Source: Mucilaginibacter agri | GTDB taxonomy: Bacteria; Bacteroidota; Bacteroidia; Sphingobacteriales; Sphingobacteriaceae | Direction of reading: 5' to 3' | DNA length: 64,000 nt | Assembly: GCF_009928685.1 (NCBI RefSeq) | Contig: NZ_WWEO01000043.1 | Coordinates: 496,001-560,000, forward strand | In this document: positions 33,080 to 41,614 of the stretch, one piece after another | Layout: the number at the start of each line of letters is the position of its first letter | Numbering within the stretch: position 1 is the stretch's first letter | Program-made: the position numbers and the translations under genes | Notes under the pieces: model-generated | Seen by the model: only the letters and a program-made list of their open reading frames with translations | Told to the model about the DNA's origin: nothing | The model's database searches: none

Positions 33080-33895
33080 ATGTCTGTAAATAAAGAGATT
33101 AAACGCGTTACCACCAATACGCTTCAGGAAATGAAAAACCGGGGCGAAAAAATAGCCATGCTAACCGCATACGATTATTCGATGGCTAAAATTGTTGACG
33201 ACGCGGGGATCGATGTAATATTAGTTGGAGATTCGGCATCGAACGTAATGGCCGGGCACGAAACCACCTTGCCTATCACGCTCGACCAGATGATCTATCA
33301 TGCATCATCGGTAGTGCGTGGTGCAAGCCGATCGTTAGTAGTGGTCGATCTGCCTTTCGGTACTTATCAAGGTAATTCTAAAGAGGCGCTGAACTCGGCC
33401 ATCCGCATTATGAAGGAAGCCGGTGCCCACGCGGTAAAAATTGAGGGTGGTGTAGAAATAGCCGAATCGGTAAGCCGTATCCTTACAGCAGGTATCCCGG
33501 TAATGGGGCATTTAGGTTTAACACCGCAATCCATCTATAAATTTGGCACCTACACAGTGCGGGCCAAAGAAGAAGCAGAAGCGAAAAAGCTAAAAGAAGA
33601 TGCCCTGAAACTTCAAGAGTTGGGTTGTTTTGGTGTTGTGTTAGAGAAAATACCGGCGGCCCTGGCCCAGGAAGTAACCGACAGCTTGCAGATTCCAACT
33701 ATCGGTATCGGCGCGGGGCAGCATTGCTCGGGCCAGGTATTGGTAATTCATGACATGTTGGGTTTAAACAAAGGTTTTCGCCCACGTTTCTTACGCCAGT
33801 ACGCCAATTTGTACGAGGTGATGAACGGTGCCATTAAAGGTTATGTAAGCGACGTGAAGGCAAACGATTTCCCAAGCGAGAAAGAGCAGTATTAG
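33080..33895 (+). CDS. panB: 3-methyl-2-oxobutanoate hydroxymethyltransferase (ketopantoate hydroxymethyltransferase)
   Basis: A 271-residue TIM-barrel enzyme that adds a hydroxymethyl group from methylene-tetrahydrofolate to alpha-ketoisovalerate, the first step of pantothenate synthesis. Motifs include [22 protein letters not shown], the metal-binding [11 protein letters not shown] (Asp), [26 protein letters not shown] and [14 protein letters not shown]. The length matches the decameric family. It stands apart from other pan genes here. An RluA-type gene follows 104 nt downstream. Confidence 0.95.
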   Translation: MSVNKEIKRVTTNTLQEMKNRGEKIAMLTAYDYSMAKIVDDAGIDVILVGDSASNVMAGHETTLPITLDQMIYHASSVVRGASRSLVVVDLPFGTYQGNSKEALNSAIRIMKEAGAHAVKIEGGVEIAESVSRILTAGIPVMGHLGLTPQSIYKFGTYTVRAKEEAEAKKLKEDALKLQELGCFGVVLEKIPAALAQEVTDSLQIPTIGIGAGQHCSGQVLVIHDMLGLNKGFRPRFLRQYANLYEVMNGAIKGYVSDVKANDFPSEKEQY

Positions 33896-33903
33896 GCCCC
33901 CCG

Positions 33904-33917
33904 CCCCCTAAAGGGGG
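33904..33917. repeat. CCCCCT/AGGGGG mini-palindrome
   Basis: CCCCCTAAAGGGGG follows the panB stop after GGCCCCCCG. It resembles the G/C-rich element near 15187 and might terminate panB weakly. Confidence 0.45.
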
Positions 33918-33966
33918 AGGAATAAATTTCAAAACAAAACAATACACGATAACTGTTATACCTTCA

Positions 33967-33994
33967 GACCTCGGACCCACGACCTCTGAATTCA
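33967..33994. repeat. Degenerate heptad array with GACCT core
   Basis: GACCTCG, GACCCAC, GACCTCT, GAATTCA: four 7-mers starting GA with strict period. It lies in the panB-RluA gap and ends 5 nt before the next ATG. Confidence 0.6.
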
Positions 33995-33999
33995 AAAAT

Positions 34000-34749
34000 A
34001 TGATGCAAAACGTACCTGCCGATATTACCGATAACGATATCCTTTATGAGGACAACCACCTTATTGCTGTTAACAAACGCGCAGGTGATATTGTACAGGT
34101 TGACGATACCGGCGATGAGCCACTGGACGAGAAGGTAAAGCGATACATCGCTAAAAAGTATAACAAGCCTAATGGGGCTTTTTTAGGCGTAGTACACAGG
34201 CTAGACCGACCTGTTAGCGGTGTGATTTTATTTGCTAAAACCAGTAAGGCTTTAGAGCGTATGAACGAGTTGTTTAAAACCCGGCAAATGCGTAAAATCT
34301 ATTACGCCGTGGTACGCAACCGGCCAGAGCCACATTTTGGCAACCTGGTGCATTGGTTGGTTAAAAACCCTAAAAAGAATGTTACCACCGCTCATGGGCA
34401 CGAAGTAAAAGGCAGCCTGCGGTCAGAATTGCATTACCGTTTGGTTGGCGAACTGAATGGTTATTACTTAATACAGGTTAACCCAATCACCGGTCGGCCA
34501 CACCAGATCAGGGTGCAACTGGCTTCTTTAAATAGCCCAATTGTAGGCGATAATAAATACGGTTATCCCCGCGGAAGCCTGCGCAAAAGCATTTGTCTGC
34601 ACGCCCGCCGATTGCAATTTATACATCCTGTAAAAAAGGAACCAATCGATATTAAGGCCCCGCTGCCTAAAGATGGTTTCTGGGAAAAGTTTGCACACCT
34701 GATTCAGGATAGTGATGAGGATTCGGTATTGAAGGGAAGTGACGAATAG
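34000..34749 (+). CDS. RluA family 23S rRNA/tRNA pseudouridine synthase
   Basis: A 249-residue enzyme that converts uridine to pseudouridine in structured RNA. The motif VHRLDRPVSGVILFAKT holds the catalytic Asp of the RluA family; PITGRPHQIRVQLASLNSPIVGDNKYG and LHARRLQFIHP are further family motifs. There is no N-terminal S4 domain, as in RluA/RluC-like short members, so the exact target base cannot be named. The ATG at 34000 (ATGATG) follows a heptad repeat directly. A REP-like element follows the stop. Confidence 0.9.
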   Translation: MMQNVPADITDNDILYEDNHLIAVNKRAGDIVQVDDTGDEPLDEKVKRYIAKKYNKPNGAFLGVVHRLDRPVSGVILFAKTSKALERMNELFKTRQMRKIYYAVVRNRPEPHFGNLVHWLVKNPKKNVTTAHGHEVKGSLRSELHYRLVGELNGYYLIQVNPITGRPHQIRVQLASLNSPIVGDNKYGYPRGSLRKSICLHARRLQFIHPVKKEPIDIKAPLPKDGFWEKFAHLIQDSDEDSVLKGSDE

Positions 34750-34766
34750 TCTTGTTATTTAACATC

Positions 34767-34855
34767 ATGTCATTAGGAGCGATAGCGCGGCAACCTCGTC
34801 GCATACACTATCGATCTGGATAGCTATGAGATTGCTTCGTTCCTTGCAATGACAT
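34767..34855. repeat. REP-like palindromic element
   Basis: Ends ATGTCATT (34767-34774) and AATGACAT (34848-34855), with GAGCGATAGCGCGGCAACCTC pairing imperfectly with GAGATTGCTTCGTTCC inside. A relative lies at 35906-36002. Confidence 0.7.
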
Positions 34856-34864
34856 AACGAGGGT

Positions 34865-35854
34865 TTACAATCCCAAAACCTTTTCCCAAATCACTTCATC
34901 AACCGGTATACCTTCTTTCAAATTCCGTTTCCGTGTTATTAACGTGCCTTCGCCGGGGAAACGGATAGAGTTATCAGCATCAACTGGACTGCTGGATTTG
35001 CTGTAGTTGATAATTTGTTCAATGAGGTTGTCGGTAAATGCGCCGTTGTCGGGTTTAATACAGATAAACACTTGCGATACGCCGCTTTCGGTTTTGCCCT
35101 CAGATATTTTAGCCGTGGAGTTGCCACCGCTTAAAATGGTAACCAGCAAATCTAACATTAACGACAGCCCCGAACCTTTCCAGAACCCAATAGGTAATAG
35201 ACGTTGCGTTTCGATGATTTCGGCCGCGTTTACAGATAGTTTGCCAGCTTTATCGTAGCCTCCGGGTAAAGGCAGTGTTTCGCCGGATGAACGGTATTGC
35301 TGCAACTTGCCAAATGAGTATTGCGAAACGGCCATATCTAAAACTACGTCGCCACCTTTACGAGGCACGGATATAATTAATGGATTGTTACCCAATCTCG
35401 GATCAATACCTCCCCATGGTGGAACGTTAGCAATGGTGTTAGTAAAACAAATGCCGATATAGCCAGCTTCGGCGGCTTGCCAACCGTAAGAACCGCCGCG
35501 CATCCAGTGGTTCGTGTCTTTAATTGCCACACAGCCAATGCCATGCTGCTCGGCGAGTTTTATAGCTCTGTCCATACAGAAACGAGCATTTAACATTCCC
35601 GGTCCGTAATTGCCATTCCATCGTTCTAACAAACCCAGCCCGATTTCGGCGGTCGGTTCGGCATCAGGTTTTACATGGCCTTCTTTCACAAACTTTACAA
35701 ACACCGGGAAGCGGTTTAAGCCATGCGTATAAACCCCATCGCGGCTATTCTCCGCAAATATGGTGGCAATAGCTTCGGCCTTGGCAGGTGTGAAGTTCAG
35801 TTTAAGCAATACCCGGTTAAACTCGGCCTGCATTTGTTGGAAGGGGATGCGCAT
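34865..35854 (-). CDS. yiaK: 2,3-diketo-L-gulonate reductase-like Ldh family oxidoreductase
   Basis: A 329-residue NAD(P)H-dependent reductase of the malate/L-lactate dehydrogenase (Ldh2) family. The sequence follows E. coli YiaK along its length: GVYTHGLNRFPVFVKFV, MDRAIKLAEQHGIGCVAIKDTNHWMRGGSYGWQAAEAGYIGIC, TNTIANVPPWGG, GNNPLIISVPR, FWKGSGLSLMLDLL. YiaK reduces 2,3-diketo-L-gulonate in L-ascorbate/L-xylulose use. The active-site His lies in the DTNHWMRG block. No yia transporter or kinase is nearby, so it may serve another ketogulonate route. REP-like elements flank the gene on both sides. Confidence 0.85.
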   Translation of the reverse strand: MRIPFQQMQAEFNRVLLKLNFTPAKAEAIATIFAENSRDGVYTHGLNRFPVFVKFVKEGHVKPDAEPTAEIGLGLLERWNGNYGPGMLNARFCMDRAIKLAEQHGIGCVAIKDTNHWMRGGSYGWQAAEAGYIGICFTNTIANVPPWGGIDPRLGNNPLIISVPRKGGDVVLDMAVSQYSFGKLQQYRSSGETLPLPGGYDKAGKLSVNAAEIIETQRLLPIGFWKGSGLSLMLDLLVTILSGGNSTAKISEGKTESGVSQVFICIKPDNGAFTDNLIEQIINYSKSSSPVDADNSIRFPGEGTLITRKRNLKEGIPVDEVIWEKVLGL

Positions 35855-35905
35855 CGTTTAGTTTTGAATGAGGAGGGAGTGAATGAATGAGTAGTCCAAA
35901 ACAAA

Positions 35906-36002
35906 ATTGTCATTGCGAGGAGGAACGACGTGGCAATCTCGTAGTTATACATATCGAGTAAGCATTCGACGAGATTGCCACGCTATCGCTCGCAATGACA
36001 AT
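35906..36002. repeat. REP-like palindromic element, well preserved
   Basis: The ends ATTGTCATTGCGAG and CTCGCAATGACAAT are exact inverted copies. Inside, TGGCAATCTCGT pairs with ACGAGATTGCCA. About 97 bp; the middle differs. Confidence 0.8.
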
Positions 36003-36018
36003 AGGCTTTAAGAACTAA

Positions 36019-37059
36019 TTAAATCGTTGCCATGTCAATTACAAAGCGGTAACGTACGTCGCCTTTAATCATGCGATCGTATGCAGTGTCGATGTAATCG
36101 ATAGGGATAACCTCCACGTCAGAAACAATGTTGTGTTCCGCGCAGTAGTCTAACATTTCCTGTGTTTCTGCAATGCCGCCAATTAGCGATCCGGCAATGC
36201 TCCTGCGTCTGCCAATAAGAGGGAATGCTGCCAGCGTTGGTGATTCGGGCGGAACGCCTAATAAGATCATCGTGCCATTAACTTTAAGCATTTGTAAATA
36301 GAAATTATACTCGTGCTGTGCGGAAATGGTATTGATAATAAAATCAAAAGATCCGGCTGCAGATTTTACTTGTTCTTCGTCGCTGGTTACCACAAAGTGA
36401 TGAGCGCCTAACTTTTCTGCATCGGCTTTTTTGTTTGGCGAAGTACTTAATACAGTAACATCTGCACCTTTTGATACCGCCAGTTTAACAGCCATGTGGC
36501 CTAAACCACCTAAACCTAATACAGCAACCTTATGGCCTTTGCCAATTTTCCAGTGCATAATAGGCGAGTAGGTTGTAATGCCCGCACACAATAATGGAGC
36601 AACCCCTGCCAATGGCAATTTCTCAGAAATGCGAAGCGTGTATTGCTCGTCAACCACAATTTGGTTTGAATAGCCACCGTAAGTTGGGTTGCCTTCTTTA
36701 TCGCGGCCATTGTAGGTACCTATCATGCCAACATCACAATACTGTTCTTCGCCTGCCAGGCAGTTAGGGCAATGGCGGCACGAATCAACAAAACAACCAA
36801 CGCCGGCCAGGTCGCCAACTTTAAATTTGGTTACTTCGGCTCCAACTTTAGTAATACGGCCAACAATTTCGTGACCGGGAACCATTGGGAATATCCCATG
36901 TCCCCATTCGTCGCGCACCTGGTGAATGTCTGAGTGGCAAACGCCACAGTAGGCAATTTCGATCAGAACGTCTTTAGGCCCAACCTCACGGCGGTCGAAT
37001 TTAAAAGGCTCCAGGTTAGCATGTGCTTTTGGAGCTGCATAAGCTTTTGCTGCTATCAT
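36019..37059 (-). CDS. Zinc-dependent alcohol dehydrogenase (YahK/cinnamyl-alcohol type)
   Basis: A 346-residue NADP-dependent medium-chain dehydrogenase. Catalytic zinc ligands are in CGVCHSDIHQ and GHEIVGRI; the structural zinc is bound by the four Cys of CRHCPNCLAGEEQYC. The Rossmann motif is VAVLGLGGLGHMAVKLA. The CAD-like block (YGGYSNQIVVDEQYTLRI) assigns it to the YahK group that reduces a wide range of aldehydes. Full length for the family. Single gene; converges on the REP-like element. Confidence 0.93.
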   Translation of the reverse strand: MIAAKAYAAPKAHANLEPFKFDRREVGPKDVLIEIAYCGVCHSDIHQVRDEWGHGIFPMVPGHEIVGRITKVGAEVTKFKVGDLAGVGCFVDSCRHCPNCLAGEEQYCDVGMIGTYNGRDKEGNPTYGGYSNQIVVDEQYTLRISEKLPLAGVAPLLCAGITTYSPIMHWKIGKGHKVAVLGLGGLGHMAVKLAVSKGADVTVLSTSPNKKADAEKLGAHHFVVTSDEEQVKSAAGSFDFIINTISAQHEYNFYLQMLKVNGTMILLGVPPESPTLAAFPLIGRRRSIAGSLIGGIAETQEMLDYCAEHNIVSDVEVIPIDYIDTAYDRMIKGDVRYRFVIDMATI

Positions 37060-37217
37060 AGTTTATTAAGATGTGTGTTGTGTATTTGTAAAGTTGGGCA
37101 TTCTATATTTAAATAAAAAATCGCCATCCGGAACTTAAATCATAATGAGGATGATAGGAATGGAATATTACCGTAAAATAACAATTGCCCGCTGCCGTTT
37201 ACTAAGCAGGGATTTGC

Positions 37218-37225
37218 TATTTTTG
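37218..37225 (+). promoter_or_regulatory. Candidate -7 box of the lipoprotein gene
   Basis: TATTTTTG fits TAnnTTTG and lies only 8 nt before the ATG at 37233. This favours the ATG at 37239 or an almost leaderless message. Confidence 0.45.
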
Positions 37226-37232
37226 CCCGCTG

Positions 37233-37730
37233 ATGCCAATGAAGAAAACTTTAATTGTATTGATCGTAGCCGGGTTAACCATATTAACCGTAAACTCCTG
37301 CAAGAAAGATAATCAGGATTCGATTTCTAATTTCCTAACCGTTTCTCCGTGGCAACTGGCCTCGGTGCAGGTATCTACCTATGTAGGCTCTTCGCTCATA
37401 GAAACAGATACATTGAACACTAATTGCTCGTTGAAACAGACCTTCACTTTCAGTACAGATAAAAGCTGCTCTTATCAAAATTTTATTTGTCGCGATACCA
37501 CTAATAAAGGCACATGGGCGCTCAGCGATGATAAGCTAACATTAAATGCAGCGATGGTTTGCAGGGATACTGTAACTGGTGGCCGCGATACTACTGATAG
37601 CCCTTTTAGAAATGCGCAAATTGTATCGCTAGGAGGATATTCTTTGGTGTTACAAACCGGCGACGTTAATTCGTATTATACATCTACGCAAACAAGGGTT
37701 ATCAAAAGGTGGGGCTTTATTCATCAGTAG
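37233..37730 (+). CDS. Lipocalin-like lipoprotein
   Basis: A 165-residue protein with lipoprotein signal: MKKTLIVLIVAGLTILTVNSC, lipobox cysteine at residue 23. The mature part has the pattern WQLASVQVS, TFTFSTDKSCSYQNF, GTWALSDDKLTLNA, typical of the lipocalin-like/META-like small beta-barrel lipoproteins of Bacteroidota. There are several Cys and Thr-rich stretches. Function unknown. The start is either ATG 37233 or ATG 37239 (MKKTL...), the latter giving a more classical signal. Confidence 0.75.
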   Translation: MPMKKTLIVLIVAGLTILTVNSCKKDNQDSISNFLTVSPWQLASVQVSTYVGSSLIETDTLNTNCSLKQTFTFSTDKSCSYQNFICRDTTNKGTWALSDDKLTLNAAMVCRDTVTGGRDTTDSPFRNAQIVSLGGYSLVLQTGDVNSYYTSTQTRVIKRWGFIHQ

Positions 37731-37776
37731 TAACTCATATTAAGCAGCTTGGGTTATAAAGTATGCTTCAAAATTT

Positions 37777-37784
37777 TATATTTG
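37777..37784 (+). promoter_or_regulatory. Candidate -7 box of purN
   Basis: TATATTTG matches TAnnTTTG exactly and ends 25 nt before the TTG start of purN. A weak TTA lies about 20 nt further up. Confidence 0.6.
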
Positions 37785-37797
37785 GGTAATTAATAAT

Positions 37798-37804
37798 AAA
37801 GGGG
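37798..37804 (+). promoter_or_regulatory. Shine-Dalgarno-like site deciding the purN start
   Basis: AAAGGGG stands 5 nt before the TTG at 37810. Shine-Dalgarno sites are uncommon here, which supports TTG as the real start. Confidence 0.5.
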
Positions 37805-37809
37805 ATAAT

Positions 37810-38388
37810 TTGAAAAAGAGAATCGCCATTTTTGCTTCGGGCTCGGGCTCCAATGCGCAAAAAATTTTGGAGCATTTTAAACGTAGTACAGTTGCCGAGG
37901 TGGTGCTGATACTGAGTAATAATCCACAGGCTTACGTTTTACAGCGGGCCGACAATTTCGAAATACCTTCGCACGCATTTACCCGCCACGAGTTTTTTGA
38001 AACCGACAGTGTTGTTAAGCTGCTTAAAAATCTGCAGGTAGATTTGATTGTGCTTGCCGGCTTTTTGTGGTTGGTGCCACAATCGCTACTGAAAGCATTT
38101 CCTAACCGCATTATTAATATACACCCATCGTTGTTGCCTAAATATGGTGGCAAGGGTATGTATGGCGATAAAGTGCACCAGGCTGTACTCGATAACCACG
38201 AAGAAGAATCGGGCATTACCATCCATTTTGTAAATGAGCATTTTGACGAGGGGGAGGTAATCCACCAGTTCAAATTCAGGATTGAACCTACCGATACACT
38301 CGAAATTGTTAAGTTTAAAGGCCAGCAGTTGGAGCACCATCATTTTCCAAGAGTAATAGAGGGGTTGCTGACTAAGATTAAGAGTTGA
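37810..38388 (+). CDS. purN: Phosphoribosylglycinamide formyltransferase
   Basis: A 192-residue folate-dependent enzyme that formylates GAR in purine synthesis. The motifs are KRIAIFASGSGSNAQKILEHF (ribose-phosphate site), INIHPSLLPKYGG with the catalytic Asn and His, and HFVNEHFDEGEVIHQ with the catalytic Asp. Length equals that of E. coli PurN within a few residues. The start is a TTG: no ATG or GTG lies in frame between the promoter box and the conserved KKRIAIF. purH lies 1.6 kb further on, separated by an unrelated minus-strand gene. Confidence 0.94.
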   Translation: MKKRIAIFASGSGSNAQKILEHFKRSTVAEVVLILSNNPQAYVLQRADNFEIPSHAFTRHEFFETDSVVKLLKNLQVDLIVLAGFLWLVPQSLLKAFPNRIINIHPSLLPKYGGKGMYGDKVHQAVLDNHEEESGITIHFVNEHFDEGEVIHQFKFRIEPTDTLEIVKFKGQQLEHHHFPRVIEGLLTKIKS

Positions 38389-38482
38389 TTTTAGTTCAAA
38401 CCGTCATCTTGTCCCAACATTCGTCGGGAAAGCACGGCTATTTGAGATTGCAGTGAACAGCTACTGCCATTCCAAATTGTCA

Positions 38483-39784
38483 CTATTTCGCCGCCGTTCT
38501 AAACTTCACCGTATAACTTACCAGTGGATAACCGTCTGCAGAACGGAAGCCGCCGCCTGTTACTACGAAATCATAGTCGGTATCTGGTTGCAGGCTTACG
38601 TTAAAGGTAAATGATTTTTTGTCTGGCGAGAAGCCAGACTGGCCGGTAACGGGGTAGCTATCTTTGCCACCGGGGCCATAATCTACTGCTGTACTTCGGC
38701 CCATCACTGCCGAAAAATTTATTTTAATTTCTTTGGTAGCCGGATCTACCAGCTTGTTTGGCCAGACTGATACGCCAACTACTATCGGGCGCTTAACTTC
38801 ATAGGCTTGGTGCAATTGCGGCAAGGTTTTGAGGAAATATCCCGAGTTGGCTAAAAACTTTTCAACGGCCGCGGTATCTGCATAGTTAAGTTCTACCATT
38901 TCCTTCACAGCCTTGCGTTTATCGTGGTGGTTATTATAATAGGAGCGGCATATTACGTAGCCCATGTAATAACCCAGGTCGCCCACCTTGCCATTGTTAA
39001 CGCCATTATATAGCCAATTGCGATAATTGTTGGTAAACATTTCGGTGGCAAACTGCTCTTTCAATCCCGGTTCGTGTTCTGTACCGTAGCTCATGTAAGG
39101 CAGTGGGAGCGTTTGGGTGGTAACCAGTTCGGTTATAAAATCGCAGGTGCCTTCGTAAATGCATTGCGATAATAAATTATAGGGTTCGCCGTGCTCCTGG
39201 GTATGTACGTATTCGTGGATATTAAGCGGCACAATATTTTTAAAAGGGTCGCTCGCGAAGTAAGCACTTAGATTGTTTCGTAAGTTAAGGGGGAGTTCAG
39301 ATATATCAACCTGCGAATTGCCCGTAGCCAGTTCTGCGCCAATGAGTACCATGCCGTTGCCACTGGTGCCACCAGAATTTAATACGCCAATGGTGAAGTA
39401 GATCGTAGCGGGTTTAAGATCGGTATATATCGACCTGAGGATTTTTAAGTCAGGATCAAACTGTGTTGTAAGCGTTTTAACTTTAAGCGTGTTCTCCCTT
39501 ATCGAGTTCCAGAATTTGGGGTAGTGGCGTATAGCAGAAACATAATCCTGAGCTTTGTAATCCTTGGCTTCCATAAAAGCACGTAATCCCTCAGTGCCTA
39601 CGCTAATATATAGTTTCTGAATGTAGTAAAGCTGCTTAAGGCTGTCGTTGGTAGTACGGATGCTATCATAGGCGTTCCAAAAGTTATCTATATCAGCGGT
39701 AATTACCTTTTTGGTGTTGTCTTGCCCGTAGGAAAGTGAGTAAATACAAATAAGGATCAGTGTTAAGGCAGGTAGTTTTTTCAT
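38483..39784 (-). CDS. Exported gluzincin-like metallopeptidase with Ig-like tail
   Basis: A 433-residue protein with signal peptide MKKLPALTLILICIYSLSYG. The catalytic candidate is HEYVHTQ (HExxH variant, about residue 190) with a downstream Glu in IYEGTCDFITEL, the arrangement of DUF2268-like zinc peptidases. The C-terminal 95 residues (VVGVSVWPNKLVDPATKEIKINFSAVMG ... YTVKFRT) look like an SbsA-type Ig-like domain. Substrate unknown. The gene is inserted between purN and purH on the opposite strand. Confidence 0.7.
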   Translation of the reverse strand: MKKLPALTLILICIYSLSYGQDNTKKVITADIDNFWNAYDSIRTTNDSLKQLYYIQKLYISVGTEGLRAFMEAKDYKAQDYVSAIRHYPKFWNSIRENTLKVKTLTTQFDPDLKILRSIYTDLKPATIYFTIGVLNSGGTSGNGMVLIGAELATGNSQVDISELPLNLRNNLSAYFASDPFKNIVPLNIHEYVHTQEHGEPYNLLSQCIYEGTCDFITELVTTQTLPLPYMSYGTEHEPGLKEQFATEMFTNNYRNWLYNGVNNGKVGDLGYYMGYVICRSYYNNHHDKRKAVKEMVELNYADTAAVEKFLANSGYFLKTLPQLHQAYEVKRPIVVGVSVWPNKLVDPATKEIKINFSAVMGRSTAVDYGPGGKDSYPVTGQSGFSPDKKSFTFNVSLQPDTDYDFVVTGGGFRSADGYPLVSYTVKFRTAAK

Positions 39785-39944
39785 ATTATTTATAGACGAA
39801 ACCGACGCAGATATGTTGCGCTGATGCTAAGCTAAAAAATAAATGATAATGCGGTTGATGTTACCCTATCCCAAAGAAAATTTCGCTGTAAATTTTCCTG
39901 CGTATAAATGACTAACTTATAGTTAACTAATCATTCAAAATCAC

Positions 39945-39952
39945 TACTTTTG
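39945..39952 (+). promoter_or_regulatory. Candidate -7 box of purH
   Basis: TACTTTTG fits TAnnTTTG, 20 nt before the purH ATG, with TTA 19 nt upstream in place of TTG. Confidence 0.55.
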
Positions 39953-39972
39953 CGGCTCGAAAATTTCCCTCA

Positions 39973-41499
39973 ATGAGTCAGCCCGTAAAAATTAAAAATG
40001 CGCTAATATCGGTTTATTACAAAGATCATTTGGAACCGGTTATTCATGAACTTAATCGCTTAGGCGTTAAAATATATTCCACCGGCGGAACGGAATCTTT
40101 TATCCGCAGTTTAGGTGGCGAGGTTATCGCAGTAGAAGACCTTACTTCTTACCCGTCTATTTTAGGCGGTCGTGTTAAAACGCTGCACCCCAAAGTGTTT
40201 GGTGGTATTTTAGGCCGACGCAGTTTAGATCAGGACTTGCAACAACTGGAGCAATACGAGATCCCGGAAATTGACCTGGTGATTGTAGACTTATACCCGT
40301 TTGAAGAAACGGTAGCATCTGGCGCAGGCCACGATGATGTGATTGAGAAGATTGATATCGGTGGTATCTCTTTGATCCGCGCTGCTGCAAAAAATTATAA
40401 AGATGTTGTGATCATTTCGTCGAAAGATGAATACCAAACATTGGAAGGTTTGCTAAAAACGAAAAACGGCGAGACCGATATCGAAGATCGCAAGACTTTC
40501 GCATTGAAAGCTTTCAACGTATCATCAAACTACGATACCGCAATTTTCAACTACTTTAACCAGGACGAGCAACTACCTGTATTTAAACAAAGCATACAGC
40601 AAAGCCAGGTTTTACGCTACGGCGAAAACCCGCACCAGCAAGGTGTGTTTTATGGTCAGTTAGATGCTATGTTTACGAAATTGCATGGCAAAGAGTTATC
40701 ATACAATAACCTGGTTGATGTTGACGCAGCAGTAGCTTTGATCGACGAATTTACCGAGCCAACTGTTGCCATTTTAAAACATACCAACGCCTGTGGTATC
40801 GCCTCGCGCAGCTTTATTAAAGAAGCCTGGATCGATGCTTTGGCTTGCGACCCGGTTTCGGCTTTTGGTGGTGTAATTATCGCTAACGAAGAAATTGACG
40901 AAGCAACCGCTATTGAGATCAGTAAACTGTTTTATGAAGTGCTGATTGCCCCTGCCTACACCAAAGAAGCTTTAGAGGTATTAACCAGCAAAAAGAACCG
41001 CGTGATCCTGATCCGCAATACGGTTGAACTGCCAGTTAAGCAATTTAAAACCTTATTAAACGGTGTAATTGAGCAAGATAAAGACGCTGTTATTGAAGGC
41101 CCGGCGCAAATGACTGCGGTTACCAACGCACAGCCAACCGAACAGCAGTTAAAAGATTTGTTCTTCGCTAATAAAATTGTGAAACATACTAAATCAAATA
41201 CCGTTGTACTGGCTAAAAACGATCAGTTGCTGGCAAGTGGTGTTGGGCAAACCTCAAGGGTTGATGCTTTACGCCAGGCAATAGAAAAAGCAAAAAGTTT
41301 CGGGTTTGATCTTGAAGGTGCGGTAATGACTTCTGATGCTTTCTTCCCATTCCCTGATTGTGTTGAAATAGCAGCGGATGCGGGTATTGTGGCTGTTTTA
41401 CAGCCGGGAGGTTCTATCAAAGATCAGGATTCTATTGATATGGCAAACCAAAAAAATATTGTGATGGTAACCACTGGAGTTAGACATTTTAAACACTAA
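39973..41499 (+). CDS. purH: Bifunctional AICAR formyltransferase/IMP cyclohydrolase
   Basis: A 508-residue enzyme that catalyses the last two steps of IMP synthesis. The N-terminal IMP cyclohydrolase domain opens ALISVYYKDHLEPVIHELNRLGVKIYSTGGT and includes GGRVKTLHPKVFGG. The formyltransferase domain has RYGENPHQQGVFYG, LVDVDAAVALI, LKHTNACGIA with catalytic Lys and His, and VGQTSRVDAL. It ends VMVTTGVRHFKH, the family's usual C-terminus. Length slightly under E. coli PurH (529). mreB follows 115 nt later but has a separate leader. Confidence 0.96.
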   Translation: MSQPVKIKNALISVYYKDHLEPVIHELNRLGVKIYSTGGTESFIRSLGGEVIAVEDLTSYPSILGGRVKTLHPKVFGGILGRRSLDQDLQQLEQYEIPEIDLVIVDLYPFEETVASGAGHDDVIEKIDIGGISLIRAAAKNYKDVVIISSKDEYQTLEGLLKTKNGETDIEDRKTFALKAFNVSSNYDTAIFNYFNQDEQLPVFKQSIQQSQVLRYGENPHQQGVFYGQLDAMFTKLHGKELSYNNLVDVDAAVALIDEFTEPTVAILKHTNACGIASRSFIKEAWIDALACDPVSAFGGVIIANEEIDEATAIEISKLFYEVLIAPAYTKEALEVLTSKKNRVILIRNTVELPVKQFKTLLNGVIEQDKDAVIEGPAQMTAVTNAQPTEQQLKDLFFANKIVKHTKSNTVVLAKNDQLLASGVGQTSRVDALRQAIEKAKSFGFDLEGAVMTSDAFFPFPDCVEIAADAGIVAVLQPGGSIKDQDSIDMANQKNIVMVTTGVRHFKH

Positions 41500-41614
41500 A
41501 TTTAGAAACGATTACAATAATCTGCCTTTTTTAACGCTTTAAAAAGCAAGCTATTAAATGCAGCTTATTAAGTAATTTTTTTTCAAATTTGCAGATTATT
41601 AGAAACACATATAA

